A DNA stretch of 64,000 bases from Taenia hydatigena. Lineage: Eukaryota; Platyhelminthes; Cestoda; Cyclophyllidea; Taeniidae. The position numbers and the translations under genes were made by a program. Shown here in pieces: positions 1 to 12,800 of the stretch. The stretch lies in NCBI GenBank assembly GCA_036345935.2, contig JADWOT020000007.1, forward strand, positions 8,430,163-8,494,162, read 5' to 3'. Each line of letters begins with the position of its first letter. Position 1 is the stretch's first letter. The notes under the pieces were generated by a model that did not search any database, was not told where the DNA came from, and was given only the letters and a program-made list of their open reading frames with translations.

Positions 1-506
1 CTGACCATGCTGAGAGAATGCCGCAAATTTAGCTAATACGAAGGCACTCTCATTAGCACAAGAAAACTGATTTCTGTTCCAAATCCACCCAACACATAAA
101 TAAAATGCACAAAACTTTTCATGCATCTCATTTTAACACTTTACAGGATGCCGTCATAGACCAGGTCGTCATAAATATTTTTAAGCGTAGTAAGCTCTAC
201 TCCATATGACATGGAGACAAGCCCAGCGAATTATCTCTGCATAATTGATCATAAATTTATTCTGTCGCCTGTTACACCAAATGCGCCATCTACGAGGAAA
301 CTTGGAGAAAGGGGGGAAGTGAAAGCCACCCAAGGCTTGGAACGTCTTCTGCATGCAGTCCACATTTGGAAAAGGATGTATCATTTCCCACATCATGCCA
401 ATCACAGCAAGTGTTTGCTCAGGTTTAATAATATCACCTAGAGCAATTAGGTGTCCACAATTCCGACTTCCCATATCCGAGTAATCAAGGTATAGAATGA
501 CGCAGT
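1..506 (-). repeat. Inverted duplicate, arm 1 (3' part of the unknown exon plus 3' flank)
   Basis: Read on the minus strand, this segment matches 3053-3632 read on the plus strand. The match covers the last ~110 codons of the exon, the stop codon and roughly 180 bases of the 3' flank, reaching the window edge. Shared landmarks include the stretch from ATGACTGCGTCA through the stop codon, and GCATGGTCAG at the distal end. It may continue beyond the window. Confidence 0.75.
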
Positions 507-996
507 CATAATCGCTGAGCCGCATCCTTTGACCTTCTTCTGCATCCATTTCGCACCATTCACATGTGTTCACTAAAGTGCTACCTGTTGCCCTCAAATA
601 TTGATTCCACTGACTTGAGAAGTACGGGATATCCGATGCCACGTCCAGCCAGAGACGAGTCGAGGGAGAATTATGTAATACTTGCAAATCGCATTTGTAT
701 CGTCTTACTACATACGGTGGTTTTCTTGTACAGCGACATGGTGTGGTGATCGCACAGGTAATGGGAGCTTGTGAATCAGCGGGAAACTCTTTCGACGCAA
801 GTTCACGAAAGAATTCCTCTACTTTGTTGTAATAACCGATTGCTTCAGGCAAAATATAGGGACTGGTTCGGAAGATTTCATCAAAGAGCATGAAACAGAG
901 GTCCTCATCCACCCATTTCATGTAATTTACACTGTCATTGCTACCAGGAACTTGAGTCGGAGGGCCTTGATTTGGTGGTGGATTAGCTGGTCCCTC
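181..996 (-). CDS. Long exon encoding an unrecognised protein (C-terminal part, 271 codons plus stop)
   Basis: This is the longest open frame in the window: 246 codons from the first internal Met, plus 25 in-frame codons upstream that begin directly after a splice-acceptor-like TTTTTAG (minus strand, ends at 997). The frame is far longer than expected by chance in this AT-rich DNA, so I treat it as a real exon and not as a start at the Met. The first ~20 residues are Pro/Asn/Gln-rich. A compact globular part follows, rich in aromatic residues and Cys, with the motifs GSRNCGHLIALGD and MMWEMIHPFPNVDCMQ and a basic stretch KFPRRWRIWCNRRQ near the end. No signal peptide or membrane segment is evident. 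I do not recognise the family. Upstream exons should lie to the right on the minus strand but were not identified. Part of this exon and its 3' flank is duplicated, inverted, at 3053-3632, so it could also be the coding part of a repeat or a duplicated gene. Confidence 0.55.
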   Translation of the reverse strand, partial: EGPANPPPNQGPPTQVPGSNDSVNYMKWVDEDLCFMLFDEIFRTSPYILPEAIGYYNKVEEFFRELASKEFPADSQAPITCAITTPCRCTRKPPYVVRRYKCDLQVLHNSPSTRLWLDVASDIPYFSSQWNQYLRATGSTLVNTCEWCEMDAEEGQRMRLSDYDCVILYLDYSDMGSRNCGHLIALGDIIKPEQTLAVIGMMWEMIHPFPNVDCMQKTFQALGGFHFPPFSKFPRRWRIWCNRRQNKFMINYAEIIRWACLHVIWSRAYYA

Positions 997-3052
997 CTAA
1001 AAAGTGTAGTTAAAGGTGACTTTCAGTGACATTCGTAGAGGGTATACGTGTCAAAGAAATGGTAAATTCTCACAGCGGATGAAGGATAAATCAAACCTAC
1101 CCGAGACATTACGACGCAAAATCTGGCGCAAACCACCCCAATGAGCTCTACTCAGGTGACAGGAGGTCACCAGCCAGTCCTAATCACTTCCCTTACCCAG
1201 CCAACCGGCAAAGCCTATTAACAAACTAAGATTCTCAAGTGCTATTTAGGCGTGTTTGGAATAATGCGTGAAGTTCCTAGCAGCCAGCTCTGCAGACGAA
1301 CTTACACGCTTATGTATTTCGTTGGCATTATCGTGTTTTTATGGTATCTCTAATGATACTATTAACAGTTTCTGTAGCGTCATAATTAAAGCGCGGCCAA
1401 ATTGAAATACTGATGCACCCTGTGCTATGTGCCTTGGTAAAATCGGCATAAAGATGTGTCATTAATGCAAAATGGATGACATAGGAGACTTTAATCATGG
1501 ATAGGTGGGCATAACATCAAAACGGTGGCCAAACCAACACAGATTTTGAGGTTCGCGCTCCTTTTTCACAACTCTGGTAAACAGGTGACCTTAAACGCGC
1601 CTTGACGTCACTGACCTTGGCTAACCTATACTGACAAGGGCCATTTTAAGGAAGTCGGCTCTGTGCTGATCCAACGTTGCGCCCATGGTAAAATCGTCAT
1701 TTTTCAAAAGGTCTCAAAAGTATGATGAATAGTCTTTAAGGCGGCACTGAAGAGGATAACGGCGCTTTTACGATCTAGACGACTTGAACATGCCTTGAAA
1801 GGGGATAGACTAATTGTTAATGCCGATTTACTAGCAAAGTCTGATTATTTTCCAACTGTATGGAGATGGAGGCGAAGCATCAGCTCAACTGTTTGGGTCA
1901 TCACCCACTTTGAGTCGCTGACCCTGAATTATGAGTGCATGACAAAATTATTGGCATATAATTTAAGATTAAGTAGGCTTGCTTAAAAATCGGGAAGCCC
2001 TATTCTCGCTATCCATTTATGCAAAAGCTTGACGGGCAGATGAAATTGGCTAGCTTTCGAATACATAGGATAGTTAGAATAGGGTGATGAGTAAGCGCAA
2101 GTTCTGCGGCTGATGCACATGCTCAACGACTTCTGATATTCTTTTAATCACACCATCAGTCAGGCAGTTTACTTTCCCTCCCGGAGAGACACTTAAAACT
2201 TTAAAGACCATTCAATGGCAAGTGTGATGTCAAACTGCTTCTTCAAGTGGCATTGAGAGAGGCTTAGTGCACTATCATGACATAACCAATTTTAGAGGGT
2301 TGTAAGGCTTTTTACATCAAATCTGTTAGCTATAGGATGAAAACAGAGAGTAAGCAACAACCCTCCATAGAGTGTGGCAATTTCTACGTGCAGTTCAAAC
2401 TATGTCTGCTTTTGGCCACACCACTTGGTAAAGCAGATGTTTGCCGCTGTTTATCAACTAAAAGCGCATTTGGGTGTGATGCACTCTAAATTCTTGAATG
2501 CAAAGAAACAGAATCCATGCTGCTATTTAATTGCATGACAATTGTGCTGTGATTCAGCCATGAAGCCTTCCATGCAATTTAAGCCACGTTTAAAACTTGC
2601 TAAGATTATTTATTACAGAAGACGAATTTCTACCCGATTTCCTAGTAATTAGGCAAAATATTCGAACAAAGAAATGACGGTCAGCCTGTCAGCATGCGGC
2701 ATAAAGTGCGTACACAATCCACAAACAAATATAGCCCAGTGTCTAACTCCACAGCATTGACAAGCTTATGTGTTCCTGTTCGCATTTTAAGGCATGCTTT
2801 GTTATTACTCCGCCTTAAATACCCGCTAAGTTTATTCGTGGCGACTAGCCATCTAACACTTGTCTACAGTTGTGTCTCGATCTCGAAACGACTAATGCAT
2901 TGCACGGGGGAGTGCACTCTAAACCACCATAAAAATTGCGCATGACGAGTGGTATTGCCTTGATCGGTCAGTATGTGAACGAAGACGGCATGAGTTTAAG
3001 CGAATAACATTGGGAACTTATAAAACTTTTGACGGTAAATGTGTTTTATTAG
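997..3052. other. Spacer between the two inverted copies
   Basis: No convincing gene was seen. Open frames here are short (up to about 83 codons) and look like chance. No terminal inverted repeats or target-site duplications that would make the two arms a transposon were recognised by eye. Confidence 0.4.
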
Positions 3053-3632
3053 TTATGACTGCGTCACTATGGACCTTGATTCCTCGGATTTCGGGGAGTC
3101 GGAATTGTGGACACCTAATTGCCCTAGATGATGTTACTACGCCTGCGCAAGCACTTGCTGTGACTGGCATGATGTGGGAAATGATACATCCTTTTCCAAA
3201 TGTAGACTGTATGCAGAAGACATTCCAAGCCATATGTGGCTATCACTTTCTCCCTTTCTCCAAGTTTCCTCGTAGATGACGCATTTGGTGTAACAGGCGA
3301 CAGAACAAATTTATGATCAATTATGCAGAGATAATTCGCTGGGCTTGTCTCCATGTCATATGGAGTAGAACTTACCAAGCTTAAAAATATTTATGATGAC
3401 CTGATCTATGACGACATTCTGCGAACTGTTGAATAGCTTCCATAGTAGATATTAAAAAGCAATACACTAAAAGTTTATGCAATTTATTCATGCAACAAGT
3501 GATTTCAGAACAGAACCACAGGTGCCTTATGCTTGTCAAGCCATGAGTAACATGTGGGGTTCATATCTTTCTGTTTATGAAGGGTGTCTTCTCAAAGGCC
3601 AAATTTGAGCCATTCATCTAGCATGGTCAGTT
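3053..3632 (+). pseudogene. Degenerate inverted copy of the 3' half of the unknown exon at 181-996
   Basis: This is the second copy of the duplicated segment, in opposite orientation and about 2.5 kb away. The protein match begins near GSRNCGHLIAL and runs to the same terminal WACLHVIWSR block, but a TGA replaces the Trp codon after FPRR, so the frame is broken. Many other differences are single-base substitutions, which points to an old copy. It lacks the 5' half of the exon and has no obvious poly(A) tail. Both a 5'-truncated retrocopy and a segmental inverted duplication remain possible. Confidence 0.7.
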
Positions 3633-6600
3633 ATTCCTTCTTTTCATCGCATAAATCATTCCCTGCGTATAAGTACAAAAGTCTTTTAGGCAGTAATAAT
3701 AACTTTTAATTGCAATTCTAACGCACACATGGTTGCTCGCTTATGCCATGTGCCAAATAGTCCATGATACTAAATGCTTGACTTTACTCCAAGACATGGT
3801 CGACTCTTTTCCTACGGACCGCTAAATCTGCTGACACTTTGTTCGCAGTCATGGAGACACAGCTCCTCTGTTCCCAACTTCGCTACTACACCCTCTACAT
3901 ATATGGAACAAATATAATCGCATTGCGGTCGCGCACTCTTATTAGTCACAACGGTGCCCTCGTGTATCGCTCTGTGGCCATCGCGCAAAATAAACTTGAT
4001 TCAAGATTAAACATCACACGGGCCTCTGTGGGTGCGCAGAGTACTTGATACTTGTGCTTAAGCAACACATTTTCCTTTGAAATAAAAAAATATGACATTG
4101 ACAAATCCATTTGATTTCTCGTTACGTCTTTTCTCCGCCTATGCTCTTAGGCGTATATCGTAGGGGAACTGAGCCTAGTTTCGCATAAATTGACATCAAA
4201 TTATAGGTGTTCTTTTAAATACTTTAATACAGAATGACGTTTTGAAATTAAAGAACCTGTTATTGTGGAGTAATCTACTGCTTGATAATGTTCGAATTTA
4301 ACGCAGAATTCTCAAAGAAGACCAAATAAATGCTATTTTAAGATGAGACAACACCGGTTTCGCCTTGAAGCAGTCTGCTTTACACTCTCTAAAAGTTAGT
4401 CGATTAAGAGGACATCAACCCAAGTTTGATGAGCTTTGCGACTTGCGATCCGCAGCCGCAACCATAATCACACTGAATTCTTGATATGCCTAATTAATGA
4501 GCGCAAATAGAAATTTCGATGCCCGTTAGCGTTGCAAATATAAACCAATGCAAATTTTTAGGCTGGATTGCAAACAATTAAAGCAATGTCAAGTAGACAC
4601 TTCTGCTAAGTTGTTGATCCGGCAACTAACGAACCCATATTGGGAATTAATCTCGTTCTCCTGAATGCGTGGGCATTTTAACCTACTTGCTAACGCCCGT
4701 AGGACATGATTTGCTTATTATTGTGCAGTTGAGGACTTTAGATGTTGGCGCTGCATCTTTTTATGAGACACAGCATGAATATTTGAGCACGCAAAAGTGC
4801 CGTTCATTTTATTTGTGCTGTTGTATAAAGACTTTGATGCTGTGTAAGATGCTTTCACTGGAGTTGATTGGGTCGCTGCATCATGATCCGATCGCAGGGG
4901 TAAATTATTTATCAGGACACAGGACACTGTTGGAAGTGTAGCGTTTAACATAAGAATTTTTGACAACGCACTTTCTTTAAAACGGATAACTGCTTCATCG
5001 CAGCCGGCTCGCCTTGCGATGGTGAGATTTTCTCACTTTACCGCATATTTCTCGCTGGTCCGGTAAAAGTTACTCCCAACCCAACATCGTGTTCATTTAC
5101 AATTTGCCACCAACACATGATAGTCAACATTTTACTTTGTGGTCAACTCTTTTGCCTGTGTTAGGAATAAAATTAGAGGATTTATTTGCATTGTGTGTTC
5201 GATCATTATTTGGAAATGCCAAAGCTTTTCGACGCGTTTAGTTATCAAATTGCATAATCACTTTGTCTTTCGCTTATATGCTTCTTGGTTGCTTACGATT
5301 TTCCTGGGTAAGTAGGTGCTGTTCATGTGCATGCATATATTTTGGGTGACAAGCGAGCAGTCAAAATCAAATTCACGACCCTGCGAACCTCTTGAACACG
5401 CTGCAGTAACAGGTTCGAAAAGCCATCAAACATTTTATTTGGAGTTGGAAGAAGTGCGACAGAGGCGAGAGGAAACGTGATGCAAACTTAAAACGCCTCT
5501 CTGCCAACCCATCTGCTTTGAAGGTTAGCTGATCAGTGGATCAATGTAATCGACAAGACCACCTGCTGTGGATTCATTACGTGGTAATAAAGATTATGCT
5601 ACGAACACTGTATCCATATGCAGCCCACGTCACCCTTAAGCTTGGTGCTGATCTGCTAATTTGGTTGGTATGTTTATCGATGAACTTCACCTTGACTGAG
5701 ATTGCTTCTCTGCATATCACTCCACTTCTTTAGAAATGGGACACGTTCCAGGCCGAGACCTCATGGCTGAGCTGATGGCTGAGCTAAGCCCTAAATAATG
5801 CCACTGAAAACGGAGATAAATGCACACTTGACGCAGCATTCTAGTTCCGTTCTTGCTTCGGTAAAATTGTTAGTGGCTAGCTAAATGCCGTACAGTGCAG
5901 CAATTTTCGCGTGCATAACGTCGTAGACAGAGAGCGCAATCCATCGGTGCAAGTTAAGAGCGCAGATGTATGGAGGAAGGAACCTAACAAATCGCAAGTG
6001 TGCGCAATAATGCATACACCTTTAACACTACATTGCATTGTTTTTTTGAATCTATCTATGTAGTTTAATTTGGTATGCCTGTTCGGCATCAGGTATGGGC
6101 TTTTATATATGCGGCAGGTATTGCCAATGGGACTAAAATCACACTTGGATTACTTACGGATAACTGTACCTTTGTTAGAGCTGCTTCTGCCTGTTTCCTG
6201 TGTGGCACACTTGCTTGTGCAGATCTTGAGTAAGCATTAAATATTAGCAAGTCTAGTGTTTGTGCTCATTAGTCTCTAATCACGCCCTCAGCCAAATTTT
6301 CTCAGTCTCGCAACTGACTATGCTACTTGTTTCGCCTCTTGCCGAAGTGCACATATGCATTAAATTTCTAATGAATACGAGTAGAAGTCGCCACAGTGCT
6401 TACTTTAACGTTCTGCCGCTACTGTTAGCCGATGAAGCATACTGGACATTAATAACTCTGATGCATTAATCGGCGTCTTATTTCGTGTAATTACTCGCAG
6501 TGGAACGTAATTCCTACATTCAAATAATACTTAATTTTGAATCATACTAGTGGATGATGCATCATGCATTAGTGCATCAATCAAACATATTCCAGCAAAT

Positions 6601-7829
6601 AAATTCTCGTTGTCTTCCAAAATTGAACAAACCTGCTTTTCCCAGAATCTGTGTGTAATTTTATACTCATCCGAATTTTATGAAGTCACAGGACAAATAT
6701 TCGGTTCATTTGGCGGTTTTTGTTTTGCTTATGGTGGTTAGAACATTTAGGACGTAAAGGGTACTACATTGTTTGCATTCAAAACTAATTTGAAATCTTA
6801 TCGGAGCCGTCGAACCAGATATAGTCTATCTTTATAAGACGCCTCTTGAAACGATTGCTTGAACGAATCCTTGCCTCCCATCACGACGGCTACCAGCAGC
6901 ACATATATTTTTTCCGTATGCGCAGCGAAACATGCCTCACTGGCTGGAGGAGGCAAAGGAGCTGCTGAGATAGAGGAAATGTAATACGAATCTATGGGAA
7001 TGAGAGGCGAGACGTTTGTGAATGAGAAAGGAGGATCGGGATTGGACACCCTAGGAAGATCTGGATAGGGCCGTGGTGCAGCACTCACTCATCTAGCCGT
7101 TTGGCTGGGCTAAAGATGAAGAGGTCAACTTGGTAGAGGGGATTTAAATTCCCTTTTTAAATGTCACACTCAATAAGGCTAAACACAGCTTTCCTTTCCT
7201 TTTTGATTTGCACTGGATATCAGATGCGATATTGTCAAAATGACGCACGCAAATTTAGCAAAAGAGAAGAAAATGAAAATGGCATAAGGAATGGAAGAGG
7301 GATTGGTAGCAAAACCTACTCCAAATTTCTACCATATTTGCCTGCTGTAATCCTTTGATGTCCTGAGAATAGCGAGTTGGGAGATTGGGAATGACAAGCC
7401 GATGGAGGCGACGGAAGCAGCGGATAAATGGAGACTGAGGGCAGGGAGGAACCGAAGCGGAAGGGAGGCACTGACAAAATAGCACGCAGCGAAGCATGTC
7501 TGGAGGTCGGCTGTATGCTTGGCCTCTTTGAGCCTGACACGTGTAAATCGATTAGTTGCACGTGCCGCGCGGTGGCTCCCAATGTCCACTAATGCGGGCT
7601 TCAGACCCCATTCTTGGCTGATGGCTTTGCAAGAGCAGACATCACTCGCCTTTGCTTTCCACCTTAGGCGATTTTCTTGCATTATTGTGCATGCGAAGGA
7701 AAAGATACCGATGTTGCTTGATATTCCTTTCTGATGCTGACCTTTGAGCCGGTCACCGTTTGGGCATTCAGGTACCTGTCTACCCCACCGCGAGATGCCT
7801 ACTTTAATCAAAATAAGGTAAAACAGCGA
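3633..7829. other. Intergenic or intronic DNA, no gene recognised
   Basis: This stretch is AT-rich and contains only scattered open frames under 100 codons, with no family resemblance, no RNA gene and no clear repeat. The segment around 6.8-7.8 kb is richer in purines and GC and holds overlapping frames on the minus strand (longest 160 codons). I take it to be an old repeat and not a gene. Confidence 0.4.
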
Positions 7830-7966
7830 CGGGCAGAGAAATTAGACCAAGAGAAGCGGATAGACAAATAATGACGACTGGATGTGGATTGATTGAAGAG
7901 GCAACACCTTTAGTTCAATCTAGCTTTCACGCGGCCTTTTGGCTGGTGTGCTCTTCAAGGTTAGCA
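7830..7966 (+). repeat. Dispersed repeat family D, copy 1
   Basis: The core around GAGAAATTAGACCAAGAGAA resembles GAGAAATTAGGCCAAGGAAA at about 44075. A second matched patch lies about 100 bases further on in both places (CGCGGCCTTTTGGCTGGTG against TGCGGCTCCTTCGCCGGTG near 44177). The conserved spacing supports common origin, although the sequence is old and diverged. Confidence 0.45.
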
Positions 7967-8254
7967 GGAACGCCGCGGCAAAGTGTGCTTATGGAAATGG
8001 TATACGTGCACAATCCAAAAGGCCGTCTTTAGCGGTAGCGTTAACGACTCTCTCACTGATTTTGCAAAAATAGGCCATCTTGACTAACGCTGGCTTGGGT
8101 TCGACTGACTGGTACCACCTTGCTACTTGGAAACCGCTCTCCAAATGAAATGACTATGGATTAGTGCGTTTTAGTCTGTCAATTATTGCCACTCTCTGTC
8201 CTTCTAATAAAGTGTTCCTCAACATACCATGACCCTCAATTGTCAATGCTCTAC

Positions 8255-8357
8255 CTTGCAAATACGACGTTCTACAAGTTAGCCAGACTAATGATAGATT
8301 TCCCTCGTGCACAAATCTATCATAGCGTTGGATGATGTCTCTCTCAGCCATATTCAT
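8255..8357 (-). CDS. Weak exon candidate, possible first coding exon
   Basis: On the minus strand an ATG-initiated frame runs through MAERDIIQRYDRFVHEG to a donor-like CAAG|gtagag. The composition is protein-like and the frame continues open beyond the donor. It is short, no partner exon was found, and chance is a real alternative. Confidence 0.15.
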
Positions 8358-8979
8358 TTACAATATTAGCTGATTATCTTGAAACTTAACGATTGTTTAC
8401 CCGGCGAACATGAAGCGATCATAGAAGGAACGAACTTATGTATAAAAACACTGATTTTTTAAATGGCTTAGCTCTCATGCACAATAAGGTAAATAAATGA
8501 GAATTCTTTGTGCAACAAAAGATCGCCAATGATATAAGGCACCCGCAGACCGATCTGCAATATTTTCTAATCTGGCGATGCGTTATCGGCTTATGTATGC
8601 AACAATAAACTGTCCCATGCTGCAATTATTTTCCACTCACCAAGCCTTGGGTCAAGTGAATTAGTGAATGAACCAACCGACTAAGCAGATGACTGGTACG
8701 TAACGAGTACACAGCAGGTGGTCTTATCGATTGTATTGATTCGTTGGGACGAAAGCTATTTTTTCTCTGCCAGGCCTACTTGGAAATGCCCGTAATGCTG
8801 CTTGACGAAGGTGGAAACTACCAAAGAGGTGCTATTACCACCCTGCGTCTTTACCTTTGCATAATGGCACGTTAGTTGGATGAGGTCGGCCTAATATATC
8901 TCTAACCTGCGACGATACGTATTTAAACATCGAGTGGGTTTTGCGGTTGTTGCTGGTTGTAACACTGAACATCTGGCAT

Positions 8980-9280
8980 GCTGTGGTAGCTCAGATGAGA
9001 GGACAGTAAACTGAAGATCCAAATGTCCTGCTTTGAGCCCGAGTAGCGGCAAATTCACGAATGCACTCTTGCTACCCATATCTCCCTTTCCATTCGCCTC
9101 TACGCATGCGGATATGCTGGGAATCGAGCCATTGCGAGGGCGATTAGAGTAAAATCAAAAGGTTAGTCATGACGTCTGCGTGGAGAGCAACAAACGCTAC
9201 TACGACGCAGATGAGAATTAAGCTCACGCAAAAATATCCATTGAAATATAATTCTTCGCCTTCATCATTTGGCTACTGCA
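8980..9280 (+). repeat. tRNA-Phe-derived SINE, copy 1
   Basis: The first ~71 bases align along a whole tRNA-Phe (GAA). The A-box region TAGCTCAGATGAGAG and the anticodon arm AAACTGAAGATCCAAA are close to canonical, while the T arm is decayed. A body of about 230 bases follows, and it matches 43228-43531 (for example the stretch ending CTTCGCCTT). The element is old, with many substitutions, and family B follows directly. Confidence 0.65.
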
Positions 9281-9835
9281 TGTCAATCAACAGAGGCTGA
9301 GGTGTCTGCATAAATTAATGGACAACGAAACGGATTATCAAATCACTACGTGTTACCTTAGTGGCAAACAAATAAATTGCCAAGTTGTGAAAATATTTAG
9401 ACAGTTATGACTAGCGCAAAGACAATAAGGGCACTTTTTATATTGTCACAGGAAGTAGCTGCAGCGAAATTGTTTTGTTTGAACAAGCTTGAATAACTGA
9501 TTCTTAAGTGCTTCCTTTAGAACTGCATCCTAATAAGCGTCCGCCACTTTGAAAGAGCAATTTTCTGCAAATCAACTCGCCTGCGCTCCAAAAATAAAGA
9601 ACATCTGTTAATATAAGAAGCCATGACCTTTACATGCTTCCATACCCACAAACGGCGAGCATATTAATGGCCAAGAAGACACCTTACTAATGCTAGTTAA
9701 GTAGCACAACCTGTGGTCTGAACCTGCGTAAGTTGATTTGAATAATCAAGTAGCAAAGCAACTCCTTGTTTCTTTATTAACTGTGTCATTTTGCCACCGA
9801 TCTAACCAAAGCACCGGCTTCAAACGTCGACATAA
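9279..9835 (+). repeat. Dispersed repeat family B, copy 1 (~560 bp)
   Basis: This matches 42197-42778 along nearly its entire length in the same orientation. Anchors include TTATCAAATCACT, AACTCGCCTGCGCTCCA and TTGCCACCGATC. Substitutions and small indels are spread evenly. It encodes no protein that I can see, and it has no recognised terminal repeats, so its class is unknown. Confidence 0.75.
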
Positions 9836-12800
9836 CAGAACCGTTGAGATCCGAGTCTGTCTGTCGATGCTGGAGAGTGGAAATCGATGACGTAATCAGC
9901 GATAGCTTTATGATCACGACACGGCTTGCGCAAAGATCACTCAGGATTTGATTTTGAGTTTTTTTGCCTTTATAAATGTGTGATGTGAGTGAGTGTATAT
10001 GCTCCAAATTTAGGGCAATAAGCAACCAAATCGCTCTGATCTTTACTCGAGAACTTTACGACGAAGGGTTGAGCATCTGAACATGTGCGATTTCAAATCA
10101 AAGACTTTGCCATTAAGACAACATTTATATGTTTTGTCGAAACTCACCTTGCTGCATACACAGCAATTGTCTGCTTTAGAAGTTTACCGATATTAGGTGT
10201 AGTATAAAGCCGAAGAAAAGAAAAACAAGTACCAAGTGCCAAAATCTTAAAATAACATGAACGCCCAAGAGCGAGTCTTTTAGGAGCGGGAGCGCATTCT
10301 CACAGCTGCACGGTGCTAAAACCCATCCAGTATAGACGTTCGGTGGAGTGTGGAGTTTGTATTCGCCAGAGTATCAATCTCAACATCTTATGCAAGGCCT
10401 TGTTACCAGGCAACTAGGGGTCTTCGTAAATTCTGCATCACACAAATGCATTCGGTATGCACTGATAGCATTTATTTCGTAAATATTGGAGAATTGGGCT
10501 GGCGAATTAACAACCAAGTGGACTAATATGGATCAAAACTAACCAAAATTCTACTCTTATTTGATTTTTTGATTAACAAAGTAGTAGAGCAATGCATTCA
10601 CTCTAATGTTCAGCTCTTATGAAATATGATCGCCTTCATTTTTACTCTTGCAGTACAAAAACCATCAGGCCCGCCTTAATTTTTAACTACTTTAACTTCC
10701 TACTTTTATGTTGGTTAATAAAATAACTGATAAGTGACAAAAATAACGCCTAGCCTTCTAGCCATTCATTCGCCTAGCAGTATTTCCAACGTGCTTTCCT
10801 GTTTCAAAGTGTTTCTTATTCATAAAAATACGTCTGCTTTTCTTCAAATACTAATGGCTATGCGTTTTGCATCTATAAATACTTCTATGCAAAGTATGGA
10901 ATTTCCAGCCGACGTTAGGATTTTATTAGCGAACAGAAAATGAGTTGATTAGCTCTGCTATGTTCTCACTCATGAGCCTGGGTCAAAGGCCACCTAGATT
11001 GATATTTTATCCCAAAGTTACGACTACGCAAACTGATAGCTTGACAGAATCTATGAAATAACCTTATGTATTTGAGCAGAGCTCATTTAACCGTGATGAA
11101 AACTGCACTTAAACAACAAGTTTTGTTAAGCGTGATATCTGCTTAAAGTTAATGAACAAAAAAGGATGAATCACGACTGATATGACATTAGAGCTTGTGA
11201 GACTTGGCCATTAATACCTATAGTTTGTGATGAAAGGCAATGATAACTTCTAGCGATAGCGACTAACAAACAATGGAGGAAAAAACGTTAGGCAAATTCT
11301 TTGGCTGATAAATGCTGGATGCATTATGCAATAGACAACAACGAGGGCCGCCTATAAATCTATTAGCTTGCAGACAGAACGCTGTTTAATTAATAAAGAG
11401 CATTGATGCGCATAAAGGAAAGCAGTGTCTTTGTCGTAACTTGCACAGAAGTAAGAGGTGAAAACAATTACATAATATCCTGTGCAAGTGTTAAGCATCT
11501 AATTAAGTAACAAAATTTCGCCAAATTGTAGGCAAATTTTGACAAGCAGAGCCAACATTTCCTGCCGATTGTACAACCGTCCCGTCACTCATCATCGAGG
11601 ATATTGCATGCAGTCAAGCACGGCTTGGTGAGTCACCTTTACAGGTACTGCACGATAACCTACCGATCCAGGGCTCCCTTCCCGACACTATGGACTGGAT
11701 AAATTTTATTCCCTCTGCATAAAACTGTAAATGCCGCTTTCTGAATTCATTCAGCTCCTTTTATTTACGTGAACGCAGCGAGTTCTAAGCACGCCAACTA
11801 CTGCATGGGTAGTTATGTGTTCCATACATTACGTAAAGTCCAGCTATTGCAACCGCAAACTTTCTGATTTCGAGGCTTCAACACTTTCTAGAGTGGCTGA
11901 TAAGTTCTGGCCCATAATTTTTCTGCTTATTAGGGGTTGCAGAAACGATAGGTTATTAAAATATTCAATTACTTCGTTTGCTCCAGTTTGTGCTTTCTCA
12001 TGATTACCTGGCAGCATTTGCGTGCCATGTTCTCCATACCAATTGTCCGGCACATCATAATTGCGATGACATCGGCGGCAGCAACTTGCTATCAAGCATA
12101 GACTTAAACTCAGATTAGTAGCAAGCAAAAGTGGCTGTAACTTACTAAATGTCAACTGCTCTACAGTGAGGCAGGTCCTATGCATTCTCAGTGGTATTTG
12201 TGGACACACGTTGCTGCCACATTCCAACACCCAATGCGAAGCTCATTACATGATCTTCAGTTCGAATGTGAAACATTTTACTTAGATGATGTTCTCCCCT
12301 TCATTAGGATTTTTTGCGAGCAAAGTCAAGCTGATGCTTTTGTTTAATCGGGCTTGATGCTAAACACAAATAACTACTAGTTCCTACAGATACCATCCCA
12401 CATCTCGAGAAATATCACTTTTAAAGGATGGGATAGCACTTACTGAATACCAATCAGAGAGACCACTGTATTCTTGCGAGTTTTCTAGTTTTGTTAAGGG
12501 TTTTGCAAAGGTCGCGGGCACTGTAACGCAATGACTGTATAACCTCATCAACACTAATAAATTAACTGTGTCCTTGTCTCAATCGTCTGTTCTGATCAGG
12601 CGTGATGTGACTGAGGTACCATTGGAAAACACAGCTTTGGATGTGTTTAAACCTATGTTATATGATACTTGCATGTACAAATGTTTCTACCAGTATTTCA
12701 TTTTAGCTTCGTTTTCAGCATTTCAATCATTTACTAATCATTACACATTAATTACTTCCACCACAATGCATGCACACATTCACGTATTCAATCACTCTTC

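Noticed and set aside
7329..7811. 160-codon minus-strand open frame
   Set aside because: It lies in a GC-richer, repeat-like patch with several overlapping open frames. Composition and lack of any family signature suggest a repeat shadow.
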